Shown in pieces: positions 1 through 9,445 of a DNA stretch of 64,000 nucleotides; within the stretch, counting starts at the first letter, position 1; each line of letters begins with the position of its first letter. The translations under genes and the position numbers were made by a program. Below the pieces are notes generated by a model, which worked only from the letters and a program-made list of their open reading frames with translations, made no database searches and was not told where the DNA came from. The stretch is from Agarilytica sp033852175 (GTDB taxonomy: Bacteria; Pseudomonadota; Gammaproteobacteria; Pseudomonadales; Cellvibrionaceae): positions 1 through 64,000 of the forward strand of contig JAWSUY010000001.1 of NCBI GenBank assembly GCA_033852175.1, in the 5' to 3' direction.

Positions 1-262
1 AAAAAGCAGTCTCAAACTCCGATGCACTATGTACAACAGTTTCTGCATTTCCCCCAAAATACAGTATCGCGTTTCGGTTACCACTATTTAATAAAATGCT
101 TTTTGTAGTTTCTCCTCCGTTTTCAAACATTACCTCATCATATCCATGAGCCACGGATTCAGAAGGAAAATATATAAAGCTACGTTGCATTGCGAAGAGT
201 AGTACGCCAAATCCAATATAGCAGGCAACTAAAATCCAGATTATAGGAATTATTTTCTTCAT
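1..262 (-). CDS. Alpha/beta hydrolase, N-terminal part, cut by window edge
   Basis: Reverse-strand frame opening with ATG at 262 and still open at base 1, so only about 87 residues are visible. The N-terminus is MKK followed by a hydrophobic segment, residues 4 to 23, then a YFPS motif and an FGGNAE motif. The YFPS and FGGNAE pair just after an N-terminal membrane anchor is typical of Bem46/YfhR-like serine hydrolases, where the GGN segment helps form the oxyanion hole. The nucleophile GxSxG motif would lie beyond the window, so the catalytic activity cannot be confirmed. It is likely anchored in the inner membrane facing the periplasm. Confidence 0.7.
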   Translation of the reverse strand, partial: MKKIIPIIWILVACYIGFGVLLFAMQRSFIYFPSESVAHGYDEVMFENGGETTKSILLNSGNRNAILYFGGNAETVVHSASEFETAF

Positions 263-592
263 TCGATCAGTTAACAGAAGTTAGTGTGTCGCCCAAGATA
301 ACAGCTTGAGCCCACTCAAAACAACTGCACATAATGCCACGTACACCCAAGTAAAGACGACAATAGCAAACTTCGAAACACCTTACCCCTCTCGACGCCA
401 CGCCGGACTACCACTGCATTTCACGCTACACGCCCAAAACATACCTTTGAGCAATATACTGACCCGATTTAAGAAATCCTGCCTTTTTAACGTTCCTCGG
501 ATTCAAATCTGAAGAGCATCATCTAATCCGGTAGATCAAGAGGCTAGCTGGAGGTAAGCTCTCATTATTTTTCTCCGACAAGAGATGACGTA
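263..592. other. Spacer with no supported gene
   Basis: Between the hydrolase start and the transposase remnant I see no convincing gene. A 68-codon plus-strand frame at 306-512 has no ribosome binding site and an unremarkable composition, so I do not call it. The promoter of the hydrolase probably lies in the left part of this stretch, but no clear -35/-10 pair stands out. Confidence 0.4.
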
Positions 593-932
593 ATGAACAG
601 CAATTACCAACAGCTAACCTATGAGCAACGATGCCAGATTTCTGGCTTTAATTAAAATAGGCTACAGCCAAAGATATATAGCTAACTGTATTGGGGTTAG
701 CCTGTCGACCATACGTCGAGAATTTTCGCGCTATAGCGGTTAGTTGTGGTTACCGGCATAAGCAGGCGCAGAGGATGTTTGAGGCACGCTCGAGTTCCGC
801 TGCAAGGCCAACAAAGATGACAGTCCTGCTTTCGAGCTTGATCGAGTCAAAGATTCGCATGGAGTGGAGCCCGGAGCAAATATCAGGCTGGCTGTGGACT
901 GAGAGCAAACAACAAATTAGTTCAACTGCAAT
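593..932 (+). pseudogene. IS30-family transposase remnant, frameshifted and truncated
   Basis: Three consecutive reading frames together give an IS30-like N-terminus. ATG 593 starts a segment with LTYEQRCQI. A +1 shift near 643 continues with LIKIGYSQRYIA and GVSLSTIRREFSR, the helix-turn-helix of IS30 transposases. A further shift near 740 gives CGYRHKQAQRMFEAR and then IRMEWSPEQISGWL, the conserved block before the catalytic core. The DDE core is absent: the match stops near 932, where it meets the 3' end of the convergent kinase gene. No terminal inverted repeats were recognised. It is a dead fragment and cannot transpose. Confidence 0.8.
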
Positions 933-2995
933 GAGCTTTCGATATCGCCCTTTGGCAGTGTAATCTTGATAGTTGCTCCAGACCCCAGAGTACTTTCAAT
1001 GCAAATACTCCCGCCATACTTCTGAATAATACCATGGGAAATTGACAAGCCCAGACCAGTACCTTTCCCCACCTCCTTTGTTGTAAAAAAAGGATCAAAT
1101 ACTTTTGTCAGATTCTCAGCCGAAATTCCTGTCCCATTATCTTCCACCATGATAATAATATTGCTCAAGTCACTTTTACTGGTTAGCCGTATTTCGCCAT
1201 TATTATCACAGGCATGTGCGGCATTCATAAGAACATTTATTATCACTTGAGCTAGATCATTAGCATGCCCATAAAAAGGTAAAGGGGTTTCGTATTGCTT
1301 GACTACTTCCGCTTTATATTTGATTTCATTCCAAGTGATTTTAAGTGATTCGTCTAGTACATCATCATTGATATCAATGACCTTCATCTCGCTGGGTGTA
1401 AGGTGCGAAAAGCGTTTAAGACTACTGATAATGTTTCGGATACGATCAGTACCTCCAATTGAAGCACTTAACAGATCACCCATCGAGTTAACGCGATCGA
1501 TAGGCTGGCTATCGTGCTGAAGTTGTTCTATTTTATGATTCAACGAGTCAATTTCATCTTCATTACCGTCGGCATACGCAGTACGCAGCTGATTTAGTAA
1601 CCCTAACGCTTGTTTAGCCGGCTCAACATCCTCCAGCATCATTTCAAGATTACTGGCGATATACGCTACGGGGTTATTGATCTCATGAGCTATACCTGCA
1701 GACAATTGACCAATTGAGGCCATTTTCTCAGAATGTATAAGCTGGGCCTGCTGTAACTCCAATTTAGTTTGGGCCAACTCTAGCTCTTCGTTTGTCTGCA
1801 TGAGTTTATTATGTGTGACAGACTGTTTTTGAATTCCAATTTTTAGGCGCTCACTATTCTTTTTCATTTTCTCTGCAAATAGATTAGCCTCTTCTGAACG
1901 ACGAATAACTTGAGCGATATAGGAAATCAATGAAATGGAAATAATGATGCATATGACTAATACGAAATAAGGAAATAAACCTTGCTGTGTTTTAAAGTGG
2001 GTTTTTGACGGCGATAGAAGTGCCAACCAGTTACGCCCGGCAATGGTTATTGAATGCTCTAGCATTAAACTGTGTTTTTGTCGCCACAATTCGAGAGAGA
2101 AGTCACGTGGCACTTCCGTGAGTTTTTTAGTCGGATTGAAATAGGCCAACAACTCGGCATTCTCTGTGTTGGTAACATCCAGAAGAACGACATGCATTTC
2201 AGAATCGGATATTTCGAAGGCCGAACTGAGCATGTCCCCGATTCGAAAAACAGCCAAAACAAAACCGTAAATAGCCTCCCGCTTGTGTTCAATAGTTTCC
2301 AGATCAAGAGAATTGTAGATCGGGTAAAAAATCAACATTCCATGTTGACGAGCAGTTTCCTGAATCAAGGTAATACGTTCGGTGGCGACCATAATGTTAT
2401 TGTCACGCGAAAACTCCAAAGCTTGACGACGCCGATTGTTCGATATCAAATTCAGACCGATGGCTTTCTCATTACCCCGATAAGGCTCCACATAGAAAAC
2501 AGGATAATACTCCCTAGCCAGAGCCACTGGTTTAGCATGACTACCTGCCCCGATATCAACAATATTGTACCCAGGAAATCCATCCAATCTCGCCAGGGAA
2601 ACATGGCGCTGTCGATCCGACTCTACGATTCGCGGTATCCACTCCAAGGCCTGGATGCTATTTTTTTTATCAAAAAAACGGGAGGTATAGGTTTTAAATT
2701 CGTTTCTTTCTACAAACTCAGAAGCATTAAAAAAATATGCCAGAGATTCAAGCTCCTGGAGATTTAAATCGATATTGTACTCTATGGCGGCAGCCTGACT
2801 TGCCGCCTTGGTTAAAAATTGCGTTTCCTGATATTGTTTCTGGTAGTGATAGGTAAAACAAAAAGCAAGCATACTAACAACGAAACACAGAAAAGCGATA
2901 ATTGGTAGATTCGGATTATTAAAAATTTGAACGAAGCTACACAGCCTCGAACCTGCACCTTGTTTTTCTACCGATTTATGGTTATCGCTATGCAC
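917..2995 (-). CDS. CHASE-domain sensor histidine kinase
   Basis: Membrane sensor kinase of 692 residues. TM1 spans about 31-50 and TM2 about 341-361. They bracket a periplasmic CHASE domain, seen in the ALEWIPRI, RLDGFPGYNI and FYVEPYRGN blocks. A coiled coil at about 365-425 leads to HisKA with phosphoacceptor His437 in GIAHEINNP. The HATPase domain has an N box near 587-594, G1 DNGTG at 619-623, FDPFFTTK, and G2 GKGTGLGL at 643-650, all intact. There is no PAS or receiver domain. CHASE binds small extracellular ligands in known families; the ligand here is unknown. It lies beside and codirectional with a GGDEF/EAL regulator, a plausible partner. The last residues and the stop codon are read from the transposase remnant, so the original C-terminus may have been altered. 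Confidence 0.9.
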   Translation of the reverse strand: MHSDNHKSVEKQGAGSRLCSFVQIFNNPNLPIIAFLCFVVSMLAFCFTYHYQKQYQETQFLTKAASQAAAIEYNIDLNLQELESLAYFFNASEFVERNEFKTYTSRFFDKKNSIQALEWIPRIVESDRQRHVSLARLDGFPGYNIVDIGAGSHAKPVALAREYYPVFYVEPYRGNEKAIGLNLISNNRRRQALEFSRDNNIMVATERITLIQETARQHGMLIFYPIYNSLDLETIEHKREAIYGFVLAVFRIGDMLSSAFEISDSEMHVVLLDVTNTENAELLAYFNPTKKLTEVPRDFSLELWRQKHSLMLEHSITIAGRNWLALLSPSKTHFKTQQGLFPYFVLVICIIISISLISYIAQVIRRSEEANLFAEKMKKNSERLKIGIQKQSVTHNKLMQTNEELELAQTKLELQQAQLIHSEKMASIGQLSAGIAHEINNPVAYIASNLEMMLEDVEPAKQALGLLNQLRTAYADGNEDEIDSLNHKIEQLQHDSQPIDRVNSMGDLLSASIGGTDRIRNIISSLKRFSHLTPSEMKVIDINDDVLDESLKITWNEIKYKAEVVKQYETPLPFYGHANDLAQVIINVLMNAAHACDNNGEIRLTSKSDLSNIIIMVEDNGTGISAENLTKVFDPFFTTKEVGKGTGLGLSISHGIIQKYGGSICIESTLGSGATIKITLPKGDIESSLQLN

Positions 2996-3087
2996 TATTA
3001 TTATAACCTGTTATTTTAAGTATCATATTTTTAGCATCCGCCAACAACTTCGATACTAGACTGAACAATTAAACTAGCCAGCGCATA

Positions 3088-5175
3088 TTACTTCGCTCTT
3101 AACTTTACGACGCCGGCGATCGGTCTAAATAAATCCTTTATTCGCATAGGTTTACTATAATAATAGCCCTGAATATTAAAGCAGCCTATCTCCTGTAGAT
3201 AATCCAACTGCGCTTTTGTTTCTACACCCTCCGCTATGGTGACAATGTCCAAGCTCCTCGACAAATCAATGATAGACGAAATTATTTTCCGTGCACGATC
3301 ACTATTTTCTATCTCACTGACAAACGACTGATCTATTTTTATAGTGTCAATTGGCAGTTTATTAACATAGGAAAGTGACGAGTAACCGGTACCAAAATCA
3401 TCTACAGCAATTTTAATACCCATACTACGCATTCCCCGCAATGTTTCAGCGCAACTATCTATATTTTGAAGAAGGTTTGACTCTGTGATTTCAATTTGTA
3501 ATTGCATGTTTGAAAATCGCATATACGAAAGGCATGATTTAATTTTTTCCAGAAAAAATTCCTGCTCTAGATGTGGCGCCGAAACATTGATAGAAAGATA
3601 CGTTTTTTCTTGAGGTTTTTCTTGAGGTTTTTCTTGAGGTTTTTCGAGTGATCTAAATAAGCGTGATTGACGAATCGTTTTTTCGATAATGTATGCATCG
3701 AGCTGGTCGATAATACCCATTGTTTCAGCTTGCCCAATAAACTCGCCTGGATAGATCAACCCTAGTGTCGGGTGCTCCCAACGCACCAGCGCTTCATAAC
3801 CTACCACAAAACCATTTCCGGCATTGATAACAGGCTGGTAATGCATGACAAATTGATCCTGACTTATTCCCTGAACGATTTCTTGACTGGTGATAACGTT
3901 TGATTGTTGGCTGTTTGTACTATCAGCCACTGAAATAACGTATGTATTTTTCCCGCTATTTTTCGCTTTGTACATCGCTTTATTTGCCAGCCTTAAGAGA
4001 TCTTCGGAAGTATCTGAAGAGTTTTTCAACTCACTAATTCCGATACTGGTTGCAATGCAATGCCGGTGACCACCTATATTCATCGTCTGGGAAACAGCAT
4101 TATTTAACTTAATGGCGATATCGGAAGCAAAAAATTCTCCCGTACAGTCAGGCAGAATCACAACGAATTCATCACCACCAATGCGCGCAAGCATATCGCA
4201 AGAACGTAACTCAGATTTTATGCGGGCTGCCGCCAATTGAATGACCTTGTCGCCACAGTCATGGCCGAGGGTGTCATTTATCAGCTTAAAGTTATCCAGA
4301 TCAATAAACAGTATGCAGAGCGCACTTTTAGAACGCCTCGATTCCAATAGCCTCTGGTCTAAATAGCTCACCAGAGCGCGGCGGTTGGGTAAATCGGTCA
4401 AAAAATCATGGTACGCCAAATGAATAATCTCTTGTTCTTTCTGCTTTATTTCTGTTATATCAACAATAAGAAAAGCATATTGGCATTGCTGTTCAGCAAC
4501 ATGACCTGGCAGTCGAGTAATCATCGACCAGATAGGAGTATAGCTTTGGCTATTACCTGATTGGCACCTCAACTCACCTTTCCAGTCGTTATCTAGATCC
4601 AGCATTGACTCGATCTTTATTTCTTTTTCTTCCTCGTTGAGAATTAAACTGTCGATGGATTCTCCAACAAGCTGACTTTCATCTTTTTGCGTTAAACGGC
4701 AGAAAGCAGGATTCGCCATCACGATGCGTTGATCCTGATTTAATATCAACATCGCTTCAATGCTATTTTGGTATAATGCCGTTAACATTCGCTCTTGATT
4801 GATCGATTCCACGTGAGCCAGCACGGTGCGAACTTCTTTGCGTATCAGGTTGTTATTCCAAGGTTTGGAGAGAAACTTATACACGTCCGCCTTATTGATC
4901 GAATCAAGTAACGCGTCGTAATCTGAGTAAGCGCTAAGCAGAATGCGCAGCGTGTAAGGATGGTGTTTTTTTACCTGACGTAAAAATTCTGTTCCACACA
5001 TTTTTGGCATTCGCTGATCCGATATGACCAAAGAAAAACGCCGCTTTGTCATTAGCTCTAAAGCGTCTAGGGGTGAAGTAGAAACTGTCAACCTATGATT
5101 ATCGCGCTTCAGTAGTTCCGCTAAAGATCGGCATATGTGCTTTTCATCATCAACTATCAGTATATTGTGTTCCAC
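3088..5175 (-). CDS. REC-PAS-GGDEF-EAL c-di-GMP signalling protein
   Basis: Cytoplasmic response regulator of about 695 residues. The start chosen is GTG at 5175, because GGAGG lies 6 nt upstream and translation then opens with EHNILIVDDE; an in-frame ATG at 5220 would add 15 residues unlike any REC domain. Order: REC with phosphoacceptor Asp53, PAS at about 135-235, GGDEF intact at about 333-337 with an RxxD inhibitory site (RSCD) five residues before it, then EAL with EALVRW at about 461, EITE, DDFGTGYSSL and AEGVET, all intact. Both c-di-GMP synthesis and hydrolysis are therefore possible. An in-frame 12-bp tandem repeat inserts three EKPQ units at about 511-524 in the EAL domain. Probable partner of the adjacent CHASE kinase. 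Confidence 0.93.
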   Translation of the reverse strand: MEHNILIVDDEKHICRSLAELLKRDNHRLTVSTSPLDALELMTKRRFSLVISDQRMPKMCGTEFLRQVKKHHPYTLRILLSAYSDYDALLDSINKADVYKFLSKPWNNNLIRKEVRTVLAHVESINQERMLTALYQNSIEAMLILNQDQRIVMANPAFCRLTQKDESQLVGESIDSLILNEEEKEIKIESMLDLDNDWKGELRCQSGNSQSYTPIWSMITRLPGHVAEQQCQYAFLIVDITEIKQKEQEIIHLAYHDFLTDLPNRRALVSYLDQRLLESRRSKSALCILFIDLDNFKLINDTLGHDCGDKVIQLAAARIKSELRSCDMLARIGGDEFVVILPDCTGEFFASDIAIKLNNAVSQTMNIGGHRHCIATSIGISELKNSSDTSEDLLRLANKAMYKAKNSGKNTYVISVADSTNSQQSNVITSQEIVQGISQDQFVMHYQPVINAGNGFVVGYEALVRWEHPTLGLIYPGEFIGQAETMGIIDQLDAYIIEKTIRQSRLFRSLEKPQEKPQEKPQEKTYLSINVSAPHLEQEFFLEKIKSCLSYMRFSNMQLQIEITESNLLQNIDSCAETLRGMRSMGIKIAVDDFGTGYSSLSYVNKLPIDTIKIDQSFVSEIENSDRARKIISSIIDLSRSLDIVTIAEGVETKAQLDYLQEIGCFNIQGYYYSKPMRIKDLFRPIAGVVKLRAK
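3609..3644. repeat. Three perfect copies of a 12-bp unit inside the EAL domain
   Basis: The unit CTTGAGGTTTTT occurs three times head to tail with no mismatch. Read on the minus strand it encodes EKPQ in frame, so gain or loss of units changes protein length without a frameshift. It falls in the N-terminal part of the EAL barrel, before the YLSINVSA strand, where a loop could absorb it. Confidence 0.9.
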
Positions 5176-5359
5176 AATAAACCTCCGCGTATGGAAAACG
5201 TACACTATACTTAAGTCCAAATAGTCAAGATAGTCAAGATAAGTTGAGCCGCTATTGAAGGATAATCGCCCCTTAAATCAATACGATATAAGTACGTTTT
5301 CCGATATGTTACAAGACTCAATATTGTCGCGATATTTTATATCAAATTCATGATTGAGC

Positions 5360-5941
5360 ATGAACGAGGCTCCTATCAAAAAACTAGCCAAAGTTTTTAA
5401 AACGGGTGAAGTTGCCAAGATTTGTGGCGTCCATCTACGTACGGTTATTCGCTGGATTGAGAGAGGGGAGCTTAATGCATATCAACTACCGGGCCGTGGT
5501 GACAATCGTATTACTGCAGATAATTTAGTCCTATTCCTCAAAAAAAATGACCTTCCACTTCCGGCGGAACTGCAACTGACCCAACAACGCATTTTAGTCG
5601 TGGACGATGATCATGATATGGCTGCTACGTTACAGCGGTTTTTGCAGCGCGCGAATTTTGAAACAGCAGTTGCTCACGATGGGTTTCAAGCTGGAAATAA
5701 GCTCGCTAACTTTAGCCCAAGCTTGATTACCCTAGATCTTAAAATGCCAGGTATGAGTGGACTAAGCGTTATTAAATATATACGCCTACAAGAACAAATG
5801 ACTAACCTAAAAATATTAGTTATCTCCGCCCTCGACGAACCCGAACTCGCTCATGCGGTAGAAATTGGCGCGGATGCTTTTATTCAAAAACCATTTAACA
5901 ATAAACAGTTATTAGAACGAATCAAAACGCTGCTTGAATAG
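5360..5941 (+). CDS. HTH-REC regulator (MerR/excisionase-type HTH followed by receiver domain)
   Basis: Protein of about 193 residues with reversed response-regulator order. An N-terminal helix-turn-helix (TGEVAKICGVHLRTVIRWI, then a wing with GRGDNRIT, residues 14-60) precedes a C-terminal receiver domain with acidic VDDD at 81-84, phosphoacceptor Asp126 in LDLKMPG, and Lys in QKPF. The fold suggests binding to DNA half sites with activity set by phosphorylation. ATG 5360 is preferred; a TTG at 5354 is in frame and neither has a clear ribosome binding site. It is divergent from the GGDEF/EAL gene, with about 180 bp between them holding both promoters, and could belong to the same signalling set as the CHASE kinase. 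Confidence 0.85.
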   Translation: MNEAPIKKLAKVFKTGEVAKICGVHLRTVIRWIERGELNAYQLPGRGDNRITADNLVLFLKKNDLPLPAELQLTQQRILVVDDDHDMAATLQRFLQRANFETAVAHDGFQAGNKLANFSPSLITLDLKMPGMSGLSVIKYIRLQEQMTNLKILVISALDEPELAHAVEIGADAFIQKPFNNKQLLERIKTLLE

Positions 5942-6275
5942 CAGTTGAACATTCACTAGGCCAATAAAATATTGTCGCGCGCATCTAAAAGTATGCAGCC
6001 TTGACACGGAACCCCGCAATATGCACTACTGCGAACATTATTTATGTTTGATTGATTGACGGCCAGCCTTTTGAGTAGCGACGACAAAATACAGCAAAAA
6101 CCGCTCAGCCCCCTCAAGGTTAAAATTAAACATCGCCCCCTGTAACTGGACACTAGCGGAATGTTTGATATGGTTTTGCGTCATGTCATGAGGGTATCAA
6201 GAATCGCAGCAAAACTACGCACGAAAACCAAAGAGAATTGAATCATTATTGTTGAAGAATAGTCGGCAAAAAAAA

Positions 6276-6296
6276 AGCCCCGCACAAGGCGGGGCT
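6276..6296 (-). terminator. Rho-independent terminator of the depolymerase gene
   Basis: Perfect 8-bp GC-rich stem AGCCCCGC/GCGGGGCT with a 5-nt loop. On the minus strand the stem is followed by a run of nine T (plus-strand A run at 6268-6276). It lies about 100 nt downstream of the stop of the minus-strand depolymerase gene. The stretch 5942-6392 around it holds no other feature I can support. Confidence 0.9.
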
Positions 6297-6392
6297 ATAA
6301 GTCTCGAAGTTGTTCTTTTATGACTTAGCACATTCTATAGGCCTCATAGTCGACCTATAACAACTCAGCCCTAAGTCAGACCAACATTTCTT

Positions 6393-9113
6393 TTACGGAC
6401 AAGATCCTAACATCCAATAACCACTGCCATACGTGTAGAGGGTGGATAATCCCCAGGTTGATCCAGCCATCGCATCGTCACTGCCATTCGCAAAATAGTT
6501 AGGCGTCATAATTGGACCTGAGCTATATGCGCGGCCACCGGTCTTGTGATAATAATTGTACGCAGTCTGCTCGGTACAATTCGGTGGAGGTGTTGGCGTT
6601 GGAGTCGCTGTTGGCGTCGGGGTCGGGGTCGGAGTCGGGGTTACTGTTCCTGTAGGCGTTGGGGTAGGAGTCGGAGTTGCCGTTGGTGTGGGCGTAGGTG
6701 ACGGCGTTGGCCCGGCAAAGTCTGCACGACGGTTATTCGCAAAGAAGAACTCCGTTACAAACGCCGGGTAATCCATTGTGGTGTGGTCTGTGTAAGTACC
6801 ACCACCAGTTGAACCGCTACCTGCTGGCCATGCATGTGTTAAATTGTCGACCATGATTTTTGAGACCCGAACACCGATGCCATCGCTCCACGTTTCTTCC
6901 GTACCGCCACCGGTAATGGGATTGCTGCCGCTGTCTTTATTAGCGCCGTATACAATTCCCATTGCACCGGCATCAACTTCTGCATAGTCCGTACCCACCA
7001 AGCCGTCGGAATGGCCATGTACCACTGAAGTTAACTGCGTATTAAAATCATCATCGGCGTTGCTAAAGCCCGTACAAATACTGGCAACGCTGCTCTGAGT
7101 CGTGCCAAAGGGAACTGAACCGATTTGACCGGAGGTTGTACCGAGCGCTGGGCCAGCGTTAATACCAATACCCGCAAAGATATCTGGGAATAGACAGCCC
7201 ATCACAAAGGTTTCACCACCGCCGGAAGAAAGCCCAGAAATATAGACTTGATCAGGATCGATATTGAGGCTGGTGTCGGCCATTAAGGTGTTAGCCAAGT
7301 CTCGCAAGTTATCGTCGTGACGATTAGGGCTAGTCGCACTGTGACCGCTATCGTAGTAATCCCAACAACCGATAAGCACTCCACCGTCTGGTGCCATCGG
7401 TGCCACGACGACCATACCGTAATCATCGGCTTCATCTTCCCAGCCCCAACTGTCGCGAACAATTTCATTCGCTTGTCCACAGCCATGCAGAGAAATCATC
7501 AACGCGCGCTGCCCGTTGGACGTCGTGGAATTTGGCATGTAGGTATACACGTCCATTCCATCTATATCTGCAGTCGGTGACCAACTGCCGGGGGTTCCGC
7601 CACCGCCACCGCCGCCACCGCCGCCACCAGTGCCGGGGTCGATGTCAGTCCAGCTGCCGTCTTGTAACTGCCACAAGGTGAAGGTGTCTATGTATCCGTA
7701 TTTCGCGCCCATTGCGTTATATCCGGTAATATCTAAACGGTCCGCGAGATAATGATCGGTTGCGTTCGCGACCACACTTGGGGCTACATACTCCGGGGCC
7801 GTTGTGCTGAAGCTGACAGACGAAGAACCCGCCGACTCATTGCCACAAATATCCAATGCCGTGGCGTATACATCGTATGCCGTCGAAGCGGTTAATCCAG
7901 ATACAGTAATTGTTGTAGACGTCGCAATTGCAGGCGTTAACTCTGCGCCGCCAACACGATAAACTTTGTAACCGGCTAGATCCGATTCGCCGTTCGCATT
8001 TACACTTAACGTTGCGTAATAATCGTGAGGATCAACAACCGCTAATCCGGTTGGCGTCGCAGGTGCAGTGAAGTCAGTTGCGCACTCTGGAGGCAGCTCA
8101 GCTGACCCGGCAATTTCTTCAAAGAATTCCCATATACGCTCAGAAGCATTGGGACCATTCGAGTCGTTTGACCAGACAGTAAGATCGTCATCGCCGCCGG
8201 ACCAATAATGGCCATCGCCATAGGTCGCACTTCTACCCGGGCCACCGTTGTATAACATGGTACGTATAACCGGTGTGCCGTCAGAACCGTTATAGGTTTC
8301 TAAGGTACAAGTCACACCGCCCTGGGTACAGATTTCGGTGTCGTCTGAAATAAGATCGTCCGCCCAAACGGTTAGCTGCGAATCTCGAATTAATTCCATT
8401 GCTTGGGGTAGTACGGTGGTGTCGTTGGACGACTGAACCACTAACATCGGCACGATATCGGTAACACTACCGACCTCAGTCTCAATGGAAGCCACGTGCT
8501 GTTCAAGCGTTCTAAAGAGCTCTGCTGTAACCGAAGATGCCCAGTCGCCATAGGCTAAACCGGCAACCGGTGCGGCTGCAGTCCAATAGTCGTTATGGGC
8601 AATGGCTTCGGCCACAGCCATGGCGCCACCGCTAGATATACCCGTGATAAAGCGTCGGTCGGTATCAATGTTATAACTCGCTTCTATGTCTAGAGCGAGG
8701 TCATAAATGTAGTCAACCTCACCGCCACCGCCTTCTTGAACATGATTCGGGAACCAGTAGCCCCAGCAGTCATCGCTGCGCGACTCGGTAAATGTTCCCA
8801 CATAAGGAAAAACCAGAATTACATTGTGGAGATCCGCAATCAGGTCCAGGTTCCAAGCGTTAAGGGCATCGTTGTTGTTCATCACACAGCCGTGTAGGGC
8901 CATGATCATGGGAACAGGAACACTGCCGTCGTAAGATTGGGGAGTATAAACTTTGTATGTTCGGTTCTTGCTGGCGTCATAAGTAAAATCTTCAACATTA
9001 CCAGAACCGGTCATCGTCGCTGCAGCTGTTGCCGTAACGGCAGAAAAAGCCGACGCGACAGAAAGTAGGAATATGCCTATCGGCTTTCCAAACTTGGATT
9101 TTATTTTTTTCAT
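6393..9113 (-). CDS. Secreted PHB-depolymerase-like protein with two catalytic domains, FN3 and a C-terminal substrate-binding-like module
   Basis: Polypeptide of 906 residues; start at ATG 9113, which has GGAG upstream and opens a signal peptide (basic MKKIKSKFGK, hydrophobic core, Ala-rich cleavage region near 30). Domain 1 at about 40-335 has HGC at 74-76, nucleophile Ser160 in GISSG, Asp231 and His302. A fibronectin III domain spans about 350-438. After an 11-Gly linker at about 496-506, domain 2 at about 510-800 has HGC at 543-545, Ser629 in GLSSG, Asp703 and His760 in THAWPAG. A Pro-Thr linker (about 802-843) leads to a C-terminal module with NYYHKTGGRAYS and a final GSCP, as in extracellular polyhydroxybutyrate depolymerases. 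Known family members hydrolyse extracellular polyhydroxyalkanoate. The two catalytic domains differ clearly in sequence, so one may act on oligomers or another ester. Confidence 0.85.
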   Translation of the reverse strand: MKKIKSKFGKPIGIFLLSVASAFSAVTATAAATMTGSGNVEDFTYDASKNRTYKVYTPQSYDGSVPVPMIMALHGCVMNNNDALNAWNLDLIADLHNVILVFPYVGTFTESRSDDCWGYWFPNHVQEGGGGEVDYIYDLALDIEASYNIDTDRRFITGISSGGAMAVAEAIAHNDYWTAAAPVAGLAYGDWASSVTAELFRTLEQHVASIETEVGSVTDIVPMLVVQSSNDTTVLPQAMELIRDSQLTVWADDLISDDTEICTQGGVTCTLETYNGSDGTPVIRTMLYNGGPGRSATYGDGHYWSGGDDDLTVWSNDSNGPNASERIWEFFEEIAGSAELPPECATDFTAPATPTGLAVVDPHDYYATLSVNANGESDLAGYKVYRVGGAELTPAIATSTTITVSGLTASTAYDVYATALDICGNESAGSSSVSFSTTAPEYVAPSVVANATDHYLADRLDITGYNAMGAKYGYIDTFTLWQLQDGSWTDIDPGTGGGGGGGGGGGTPGSWSPTADIDGMDVYTYMPNSTTSNGQRALMISLHGCGQANEIVRDSWGWEDEADDYGMVVVAPMAPDGGVLIGCWDYYDSGHSATSPNRHDDNLRDLANTLMADTSLNIDPDQVYISGLSSGGGETFVMGCLFPDIFAGIGINAGPALGTTSGQIGSVPFGTTQSSVASICTGFSNADDDFNTQLTSVVHGHSDGLVGTDYAEVDAGAMGIVYGANKDSGSNPITGGGTEETWSDGIGVRVSKIMVDNLTHAWPAGSGSTGGGTYTDHTTMDYPAFVTEFFFANNRRADFAGPTPSPTPTPTATPTPTPTPTGTVTPTPTPTPTPTATPTPTPPPNCTEQTAYNYYHKTGGRAYSSGPIMTPNYFANGSDDAMAGSTWGLSTLYTYGSGYWMLGSCP

Positions 9114-9413
9114 GTATTGCTCCAAAAAATGGAGTTCAGCCCAGAGAGCACTAAATGCCCTTATGTTGCTTGAGACCAAACAATCATTATTTTTATTTTT
9201 TGATTGAAAAAATCCAGCGTTACCAGAAGCCACCTTTGCAATAAAAACACGACACGAAAACCAATATAACAATTGAAAAGACGGCACCTTCCTTTGGTAG
9301 AAAAAGATTAGCAGTGGAGAAATAAATAAAAATCAGACTAAAGGACAGTTGACGCGCCACCCATCATGAAGTACTTAAGTGCCGTTTAAGATCAATTAGA
9401 TGCCTACGCGGTA

Positions 9414-9441
9414 TTTTTTAGATGTGAAACAATCTAAAAAA
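9414..9441. repeat. Perfect 10-bp AT-rich inverted repeat
   Basis: Arms TTTTTTAGAT and ATCTAAAAAA are exact reverse complements separated by 8 nt. It lies about 300 bp upstream of the depolymerase start on the minus strand. The A/T tracts on the outside would give a U tail on either strand, so it could be a weak bidirectional terminator or an operator. Confidence 0.6.
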
Positions 9442-9445
9442 TAAA

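Noticed and set aside
306..512. Plus-strand 68-codon frame
   Set aside because: No ribosome binding site, no motif, lies in a spacer beside insertion-sequence debris.
5956..6153. Minus-strand 65-codon frame
   Set aside because: No ribosome binding site or motif and it lies in the 3' spacer before the terminator.
6580..6715. Repeat array that could look like CRISPR or satellite DNA
   Set aside because: Short GT-rich codon repeats encoding the PT linker; no spacers.
6556..6771. Plus-strand Val/Gly-repeat frame
   Set aside because: It is the antisense shadow of the Pro-Thr linker of the depolymerase.
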